From Verticillium longisporum (taxonomy: Eukaryota; Ascomycota; Sordariomycetes; Glomerellales; Plectosphaerellaceae): 64,000 nt of DNA. Position 1 is the first letter of the stretch; each line of letters opens with the position of its first letter. The stretch covers positions 3,782,001 to 3,846,000 of the forward strand of contig JAETXT010000001.1 of the NCBI GenBank assembly GCA_019188255.1, read 5' to 3'. The notes beneath the pieces are model-generated. The model did no database searches and was not told where the DNA came from. It saw only the letters and a list, made by a program, of their open reading frames with translations. Both the position numbers and the translations under genes were made by a program. This document shows positions 56,117 through 64,000 of this stretch, piece by piece.

Positions 56117-56365
56117 ATGGAGTCGCAACTCGAACCGCCATGGGCCCTGGTCGCCAAGCAACAAGACTTTTGTCCCTGCCGATACCTGGCAGCATTCAAC
56201 GATCATCCATGGACTCTTCTTTCTCCATGTCGCTTGTTCATCGAGACTGGGCGTGTGCCTGGGATTCTGGAGGGTGTACTGGACGCCAAAGGTACCCCAC
56301 CATGTGAAGAGACTTACAGGAAGAACCACATGGGCTTCGAGCTGGAAGCCATTCGGAACCTTTGA
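56117..56365 (+). CDS. Possible small protein of 82 residues, no known family
   Basis: The frame starts at an ATG and encodes MESQLEPPWALVAKQQDFCP and onward with CRYLAAFNDHPW and a C-terminus GFELEAIRNL. It has four cysteines, no signal peptide and no membrane segment. The amino-acid mix is protein-like and low in Arg/Ser compared with chance frames here, but codon bias is weak, frames overlap on both strands, and I recognise no relative. Listed as a candidate only. Confidence 0.3.
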   Translation: MESQLEPPWALVAKQQDFCPCRYLAAFNDHPWTLLSPCRLFIETGRVPGILEGVLDAKGTPPCEETYRKNHMGFELEAIRNL

Positions 56366-59300
56366 ATCGTCATATTAATGAGGCTGAACACTCATCCGGC
56401 CGGACCACGAAACTCGCATCTCCGTCGACAGTAACACCCACGAAAGGAGTACAAGTAAGACCTCCGAACGTCTCCCTTTCTCATGCGTTATGGGATAGCA
56501 CCAAAGTCTGGAGCTAAGAGACGACACACGTGGCGAAAGTTAAATCATCCATGTGCCAGCAAAGGCGTCCATGCACATTTGAGCTGCTCCGAACCACAAA
56601 GCCCATAAACCCACTGCGGCAACATTGCCCTCCCACGCCCCCCTTTCCTCTCCCTCCGAGGCTGAGGAGCGGCAGAGGAGGTGGAGCTCTTTTGACTCCA
56701 GCATCGCAAATGGCACTAAAGACCAAACTTACATACGCACAGCGGCCGGGCTCTCCATGGGCGCCGCACCGTCGCCTGCTAAAGCAGTCTTTTCAACTCC
56801 ATTGCGGCTGACGCATGCTTCGGTCATCAAGAACGTGGCAGATCTGGTCTGGGAAGAAAACCCCAAAAACGGCCATCGTTCGGCTTGGAGGCTGGCACAT
56901 ACACGCTCGAAATCAAGCCCCTTCCTTCACTAGTCTATGGACCGGTGTGCAGAAGGAAACTGAGGGGAGAATGCTGATCAGGAAGAATATGGGACGGGAC
57001 TCTTCGTAAGTTTCAGACGACAAGACGGCGACGCGAAGTAAACTCAAACCCGCCCATCTCAATTAGGACGACAACATACAGCAGCGAGATGGACAATTCT
57101 GCCCCCCCCCCAAAGAAAGAAAAAAAATTCCCTGCAACCATGGGCAGCAAAGGTTTTTGGCCAGGCCACGTTTGGTTTCGGTGCCGCCGCCGTCGCCAAC
57201 GTCGCTTACAGGTACGCGGAGCATTGCGAGAGAGCTGAAGGAAAAGTGGCCACCGTGACCATTTCTTCCGCGGTAGTGTGGGCTCCAAGCCTCGTGGAGC
57301 TGATTCGTCAACTTCATATCGATCGGAGACGTGCCCGCACGTCAGTAGGAGAATGAACGAAGGAATAAAGGCGACAACCGTCACGATCTGACATGGCCCA
57401 TCCACCCCCATCTGATGTGCAGTGGGCTCCGAGCGGCGAGGCGGCCCAGTCCAGGCGGATGCCTGCAAGCGCATGTCCGAGCCCGCGCCCTAGCTCCTAG
57501 CCCATCGCTAGCCCAGCCGACTGCCCTGGGGGCCGGGTAAGGCAACAACAGAATAGTAGCTGTCACAGTCGCTCGCTTAGTAGGAGCCTGGTGACTCTCC
57601 CTTAAGCGGTGCGAGCTGCGAGGGCCGTTGGCTTGCGATGGCGCTTGCAAGCGCATGATCGGACGTATTTCATGAGCCTCGTATCAAACTAGGGGAGCTA
57701 GCCTCCCAGCGCTTGTGCCCTAAGCCTTCTAGCCTCTGACGTCCTCATCAACGTGACGACGGGAAGCGGACGCCGTTGTTTGGTCCGACTACGAGCCTTC
57801 AGGGCACGAGATGACGAACGAGAAGGCCGCAGTGAACGGGCGTGGGACAAGCAGCCGCCCCCCAACGCAGACATAGGAGCTCTGGACAAAGCAGTGCGCT
57901 GGGAGAGCCGCCGCAAAGCTACTGCCCCTGACCTGGACCCAGGAGTCGATCATGGCGCAGACGCGACGATCGTCTGCACTCTCAGCCTTGACCTTCAACC
58001 AACACTGCTGGCTTTTGCTTGGTTTGCCACTGCATTCTGCTCGGCTACGAGAAACTGGTCTGAACGTAATTCTCTGGCCCGATTCCGAAACCAACTCACA
58101 GCTCGTGACCCCCATGCTGCTCCATCGTGATGGGGTAAACTTGGATCGCCTTGATCCTGCTCTGATGAGCCGCCGGCACCCCTCCATATCGCAACGGCCC
58201 CTCATCTCGCAAGCGGGCCAAGTGGAGAACAAGACTCGGGAATAACTGGGCATCGCCCCCCTCTCAGTCGGTCCAGACCTTGGTGTATCACACGTCGATC
58301 AAGCAGAAGCAGCCGCGTCTGCCCACCTGAAGGTACTCTCTCTGCCATGTTTGCAAGTACAGGTATCGCGAACAAACCAGGCTGAGACCTGCCGTCTCGC
58401 CTTCACGTCTCTCTCTGGCTTCGTCTGCTTCTTGGTCCCAACTGCGAGACACAGACACAGGTGGCACCTGCAGGCAGCTCCAGGAGAAGGGGGGCCATGC
58501 ATATGCACAGCACACGCGGGCGCGCGCACCACACACAGCCCCTCTCGATCACCACCACCCCTACCTACCACCCGCCCGCCCTTTTGGGGGCCCCTCGGTC
58601 AATCGCCTTGTCATCCCGTCATGTTTTAAAATTGTCTCTCACGGGCCTCTTCTACTCGGGCGCGCGGCTGTCTGTGATCTGTGTATCGGGGTCCTCTTCT
58701 CCAGTCGATTCGCGATTGGAGAAAAAAAGCAAATTCTGCTGCATGTCCCCGATCGACAGCCACAGTTGCGTTCTATGCCGTGCGTGGGCTGAAGGAGAGA
58801 CCGAATATCGCCCAACGCGCCTAGACCCGACGTGAGATACGCAAGGGTCCCGCGGTACGGCTCGGGCGGTCATCCGTCTGCACCGCAAAGGCCTGGGCCG
58901 CCGACCACAACTATCTTTGGTGTTTCGGGGAGGGGGCGTGTGTTGTGTTGGTTTTGACCAGGCACCTAAGAAGGCAAGGTAGGTAAGGGAGGAAGGAAGC
59001 GACCAACACGTCAATATGTTCGCTTTCCTCAATCACAAGGTGGGCTTGCGTGTCATCTCCACCCCCCTCCCCTCCCCCCTTCCCCATCAACCCCCTTCCC
59101 TCCTCTTTGCTGGGGGGCCATGGATGTATCGACAGGCCCGACTCCCCCCAATGGTGGAGAGACTGTGAGGTTGTTGACAAAGCGTTGACAAGCTGCTGGA
59201 TGTAGCCGTCGCCCAACAGTGGGGAGCAGACAGCGATGCCCAGGTATCATGCTCGTCGTGCTAAGACAATGAGGCGGTCGTTGTCTCAGCTGCCACCTAG

Positions 59301-61117
59301 CCATTCGCCCATCAACAAGGCGAAGACAAGAGAGCAGCCCCTTTCGCCCCCCCCCTCCCTCTCGTTGCGCCGCAGTATTAGCGGGACCGGCCATGAGACC
59401 GTGGAATGTGTCTTTCCACGATGACAGCTGCCCCGCCTGCAGCTCAAGACACTGGACAATATCCCCATCCTTCAGCCCCTGGCCGCCGGTCAGCTTGGGG
59501 TGAAAATGAAGTGCTGTATGTGTCATCAGCTGTAGCGATCATCCCTGGACAGCAAGCCACGCTGGAGAGATACGCATGTGTAAAGAAGAAGAAGAAAAAA
59601 AGAAAAGCAAAAGAGTAACATCATCATCATGACCCCGATCCGGCCAGGGTAGCCCTTCTCACCCGAGTCACAGGGGGCCAGAGGTATAATGCGGCTCTGC
59701 TATACCATCCACAATCGTCACTCCCGCCCTTTTCGGGACCAGCCAGCCCTCTTTCGCAACCTCTTGCCCCAGACGGTCATCGCTGCGCATGGTCCTCCCC
59801 ACTGACGCACCGCGCTGTCCGCTTTCGTGGTTCCAGTCATCGTGCAGTATTGTTCTGCAAACAGCCCAACAGGGTCATAAAAGATACAAGGCCTATCTGA
59901 ACCGTCGCCGCGGATGTCCTTCCCCGCCAAGGGCATACAGGCGCTTCAGGCAGCCAGCTACGCCAGACAGCTGGTTCACTTCGACAGAGTTTCCTCGTAC
60001 CGTGGTCCCTTGAGCTCGATGTTGTACATCGGAACGCGGGGCCAAGGGGGCCAGTTACACAAAATAGTAGACCATGGGTGATGCTAGACTGGTTGTGAAC
60101 TATAAGCGCCCATGTTGGCCTGATATCAGATCCCTCGTGTGGGTGACAGGGGTTGCTGGGCGAGCGAGCTTGTCGTGATCTGTTCAGCAAGCCCGCAATA
60201 AGCCTGTCAATGTGCGGGGTCCGGGCAAGGAAAGCCACTGGGCACACCGCCGAACATCATGGGCAGAGAAAACAAGATTGGCAAGCGGATAAGGGGGGGC
60301 AGGTCTGTTAGGACGGAAAAGTAGGCGTCTTGCTCCGAAGAGAGGCGGCCGTGTTTTTTGTTTTTTTTTAGGTTCGCTCGTCGACGTCTGATGATCACCT
60401 CCTTGCCCTCAGGCTCTCGAATGCTTCCCGGTTCGCCCCCGACAAAAAATCTGGGTACAAATCCACCCTGACCTATAACAAATCGAAGCCTGTGTTATCA
60501 AGTCCTATTACCGGAACCTGAATCCTCCTGTCCAAGGCATGCCTGACTGTCGCATTCCCTAAATTTTGGGGAGTCTTTGAGCTTGTATCCGGCCAGGGTC
60601 TGCTCTGCAGGGTCGTATAGCGGAAAGCACAAACGTCGCCGATGACTCGCCGTCCTACATCCCCTCCATCACTCTCTCCTCTTCTATGCCGGAACCGAAG
60701 CTCGGCCCGAATCCCATCATCAAGCGAGATCCGGCTCTGTTGTTCGATGGCGAGCTCCTCCGGACTAGCAATGTCTTTGTGACTGAGAAAATACCAAACG
60801 CACAGGCTTGTGCCCGAAAAGAAGAAATATCCGCTGAATGATGAATGCCAGTAAGTCTGTGAGTGTTGCACGACTTGACGAATCTGAGAGTACAAAATGC
60901 TCCGAAGTATTCCCCTGAACTCCTTGCCAAAATGAAAGCATAAACTCCTGCGAAAGTGGTTGGTAACTTGAGATCGTTTCGGGTACGATCAACGGTGTTT
61001 GTGTCAGTGACGTCGCGAACCGGTTGCTTTCTGTCCGGAAAGACAACAACTGCCAATGAGTCGAAATCTTTGGGATATTTGTTGTTTAAATACCACAAAT
61101 CCATGTCGTGGTCAGCT
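56366..61117. other. 4.75 kb gene-poor region
   Basis: No supported gene. Contains C8 and C7 runs (57106-57113, 59346-59352), GA/CT-rich stretches (about 59050-59105), and an A-rich stretch near 59585-59610. Open frames on the - strand at 60473..61117 in three different frames contain protein-like patches but cannot be joined into one gene with GT..AG introns that I can see. Confidence 0.35.
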
Positions 61118-61282
61118 TTAACCGCCACAAAGGGGGCAGGCGCCAGGAACCACGATGTAGCGCTCGTGAGGTCCTTTAACACATGATCGCTTGTGGCTAC
61201 CATCGGTAGAAGTCCTGAAGAAATGTGCTCCAGGGTCGATACACGACGTGTAAATGTAGTAGTTTTTGGTGAAATCGCACAT
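61118..61282 (-). CDS. Small Cys-rich protein, 54 residues (MC...PHERYIV...CPLC type)
   Basis: Short complete ORF below usual size cut-offs: ATG 61282, stop TAA 61118. It begins MCDFTKNYYIYTSCIDPGAH and contains GPHERYIVVPGACPLCGG at its C-terminus. The five cysteines include a C-terminal CPLC pair, suggesting a small metal-binding (zinc-ribbon-like) fold. I recall many uncharacterised fungal proteins of 40-70 residues with this pattern: an initial Met-Cys, aromatic residues, a mid-Cys, then PHERY and a terminal CxxC. No signal peptide, so probably intracellular. Function unknown. No nearby gene suggests a role. Confidence 0.65.
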   Translation of the reverse strand: MCDFTKNYYIYTSCIDPGAHFFRTSTDGSHKRSCVKGPHERYIVVPGACPLCGG

Positions 61283-64000
61283 GATGGACTAAACCAGCAG
61301 TGCTGTGGGTTGTCTGGTTATGGGTCAGCTGAGATGTTCTGAGCTAATGGCCTGTGGTGAGGGTAGCGGGAAGTGATCCGTACGTGGAGCTTGGCGTTAG
61401 CTTTGATGCTGAGAGCAGTGGTCAAAGAGGCACTGATCGCTTGCAGTGATGAGATGGTAGATGAGTTGGCACGAGGTCGGGTGCCTTGTCACGGCTTATG
61501 TAGAGCGTGACAGCAGCGTATGGATGTGTCGAGAGTGATAATATAATGGAGGGTCTTAGTAGTGCGGAGTCTTGGGACGAGACAGAAGCATGCAGAATGC
61601 TCGTTCTGTGAGGGATAGATGGTACGATGTCCACCGAGGTGAAGTCAATGAGGCGTCAAAGCATGAGGGCCATAGAGGAAAAGGGAGCGGCGCCAGGAGC
61701 TATATATGATGGGGGTGGAATGGATGGGCGGGAGCGACTTGGTCTTACCTTACCTGGATGCTAGGTGAGGACCAGGCGCAAAGCACAGGTGTTTTAGGCG
61801 GGTGATTATTTTGATGGATTCCCAGAGTGATGGACCCTGTCCATGTCTGAGCCATGACGGCAGCGCTTGCATCAGGAAGCGTAGGAAAAACAAAAAAACG
61901 GCCGTTAGGAGGGATAGGTACTTGGACGGGAGGCGAGGTCCTTGTCCCATGTCCGTGGCCAGGGTCGAGGTCCCTTCTCACGTTTCCCACGGACTAACTG
62001 CCCAGGTCTGCGACAATGGGACCGGGTGGGAAAATTCCCCCATTCAGCCATGGAGAGGCTTTGACAGTGGACATTGACCGGGGGGTTGGAGCGGGCTAGG
62101 GAGGGGTTCGTGTAGAACGAGGGGTGGGAAGGTGCTTGACAAGGCCTGCCTTGTCACGACTAGGGGTGTGCTCAACGACCATGAATCCGGTGACGGAGGC
62201 GTGCGAAGGGCAGCCTCCAGCTCGCGGACGCCCCTCCTCCCACCTCGGGATAAGTAGTGGGTGTATATTGTACTCGCACCTGGTTTGTTGCGTTGGCATG
62301 TCTGCCAATGGGGGAAAGCGAGGAGAATGGATCGATTCTTGGGCCTGATGCAACTGCTTGAGGGTTCGCACCAAGGTCAGTCAGGTCAGACCGGCATCGT
62401 GGCTGCGGCATCGTTCACACTCCAACACGGGACTGAGATGACGGAGCCTCGGACCTCTCTTCTGTCTCTTGATGGGCGTGGCGCATTCATCTGGTTACTC
62501 GGTCAGTCTTTTCTGCCCTGCTTGCTTTGCTTCTCATGGCCTCACTTTCCCACTTGTCGCTTTGGCCTGGTATCCGTGGGATTATTGAACGGCCTGTGGA
62601 TCTTTGGGAAAAGGAAGACTGCTAAAGATCGCTGCGCCCATGCCGATTGCCTGTCAAGCCCGAGAAGCTGAAGCTGGGCATGTGGTAGGCACCCAAACAG
62701 AGTAGCCTGACAGCGAGGGGTGCGCTGCGCACGAGCCCCGCGGACGACCTGTTAACGCACCGACCCCGTCGTCCTAGCCTTTGTGCCAGTGGTTCCTTTG
62801 CGGGCGGTGGGGGTGGGATAGGGATCGGGCTGTAGGCAACACAGTTACGAAAACGGCGGGCAGAGGTGGTCGGCCTTTGTCCGCCGTACGACAATGCACC
62901 AGCCAACATCGCAGTCTGACTCGACGGTCCCACCGATCGGTGAATATGTTTGTATCCTATACCCCATAAGGTGTCTCATGATGCCGAAGGAGAAAAGGCA
63001 CGAGAGCCGCATCGAATGGCTACACTCTCGTTCCGACAAGGGGATAAACTTATTCCCCTGTCCCCCTGCTTTCTACCACGCGGAAGTCTGTTGTGTGTGA
63101 GGAGGGGCAATTGTCTCAATGGAACAGGCGACATGCGAAAGCGAGTGAGCCAGCGAGCGACACGGCTCCATGGCCTACAAAGGGCAGAACCGAGTTGAGA
63201 CCGACAACGCCCCGAACGACGCACCGTGGAGCAGCCAACAGCCAACGGCCAACATTCCGGGAGATGTGGGGGGAGCCACGAGGTAGACTGACGTAGGCTT
63301 GACAGACCTAGCATCGGCGGCGGGCTCGATCTCGACATGCATGTTGTCGTTGTGCTTGACCAACGTTGCGCTCGAGAGTCATGACAGGTTGTAACGGTAA
63401 ATCTGCTCGCCCAGAATCCATACGCCCGCGGTTGAAGAAGGTAACGTTCCCCATAAAGCGAGTTTCTGGGGTGTACCATGCTCGTCTGATCATACCTCGA
63501 TCCGTATGGTAACTTTGCCAGTGGCATGGACGCGGTAGGCCGACGTCGTATTGGATCAAAGACGATTCCCTGACGAATCTGCCACCATGTTGCCTGTTGT
63601 GCTGTGCCTGTTGCCCATCATGTGCTTAGATTCGGCGGCCTGTCCTCGTGGAGGTCTTTGACTCTGACACCTCGAGGGAGGTACGATCTTGATCCATTCT
63701 GAACGATAGGTCCTCAGAATCCGAGTCGGCAATTCTTCGTTCTGTCCATGCTAGCATTTCCACAAGCAATCAAAGATCATCAACCCGCAGCTCGCAGGGA
63801 CTGCAGTAGGGATATTGCTTGCGGGCAGGTGCAAGCATTGATGCCCAAGGTTCTGAACAAAACCTGCAGAAGACAGGACGCTGCTGTCTCCACTAATCTC
63901 GAAATCGACAAGCTGCTGAGGGTCACACCTCCCTCTGGAATTGCACCCGGGCCACCTGATTTGGACAGGCTGGAAGGCGGGAGAGAGTGCACGGGGTAGT
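61283..64000. other. Window end, no supported gene
   Basis: 2.7 kb upstream of the small Cys-rich gene. Short open frames on both strands, none with a family pattern or consistent splicing. A gene could continue beyond the window edge but I see no coding exon at 63.9-64 kb. Confidence 0.35.

Noticed and set aside
60473..61117. Three overlapping - strand frames with protein-like patches
   Set aside because: They cannot be joined by visible GT..AG introns and no family is recognised; probably the 3' flank of the small Cys-rich gene.

Overview
The window is nuclear DNA of a filamentous ascomycete (Pezizomycotina). The gene complement suggests Sordariomycetes, but this is inferred from protein character, not from a search. 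Evidence for a fungus: short 47-326 bp GT...AG introns, many with CTAAC-type branch points; C-ending codon bias; two Zn2Cys6 regulators; a Pth11/Rhodopsin-type membrane protein; an AAT-family permease; a peroxisomal 2,4-dienoyl-CoA reductase ending in a PTS1; and an AT-rich, RIP-like transposable element. I recognise 18 protein genes with fair to high support, plus one weaker small ORF.

Layout. 0-6 kb: a GH47 alpha-1,2-mannosidase and an amino-acid permease, both +. 6.9-10.7 kb: an NTF2-like protein and a glucose/ribitol-type SDR, both -. 13.9-15.2 kb: a Rhodopsin/Pth11-like membrane protein (+). 16.4-18.4 kb: a tiny V-ATPase subunit f (RNase K-like) and a degenerate histidine-acid-phosphatase-like secreted protein, both -. 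19-21.7 kb: SPS19 (-) and an Atg33-like membrane protein (+), divergent. 22-24.7 kb: PER1 (-) and riboflavin synthase RIB5 (+), divergent. 24.8-29.1 kb: MUS81 (-) and phosphoacetylglucosamine mutase (+), divergent. 30.1-33.8 kb: a very large coiled-coil protein (-). 38.4-44.6 kb: two Zn2Cys6 regulators facing each other. The last 20 kb is gene-poor: a tRNA-Gly(CCC)-like element with an odd insertion, a DHA1-type MFS transporter, a 1.05 kb element with 95 bp terminal inverted repeats and a 9-10 bp target duplication lying about 460 bp upstream of that transporter, and a 54-residue Cys-rich protein.

Functions. Most genes are conserved housekeeping: glycoprotein and GPI-anchor maturation (mannosidase, PER1), UDP-GlcNAc/chitin precursor supply (phosphoacetylglucosamine mutase), flavin synthesis, vacuolar acidification, fatty-acid oxidation and recombination repair. 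They do not form one pathway and I see no secondary-metabolite cluster.

An important caveat: seven genes carry a frame break. Five of these are the same kind of event, a C or T run of 4-5 bases that is one base too short. One of the five is in a gene expected to be essential. This points to homopolymer errors in the assembly, or less likely to slippage, and the affected proteins should not be read straight from the sequence. The best candidate for a new biological object is the Mutator-like non-autonomous element at 54.3-55.35 kb.
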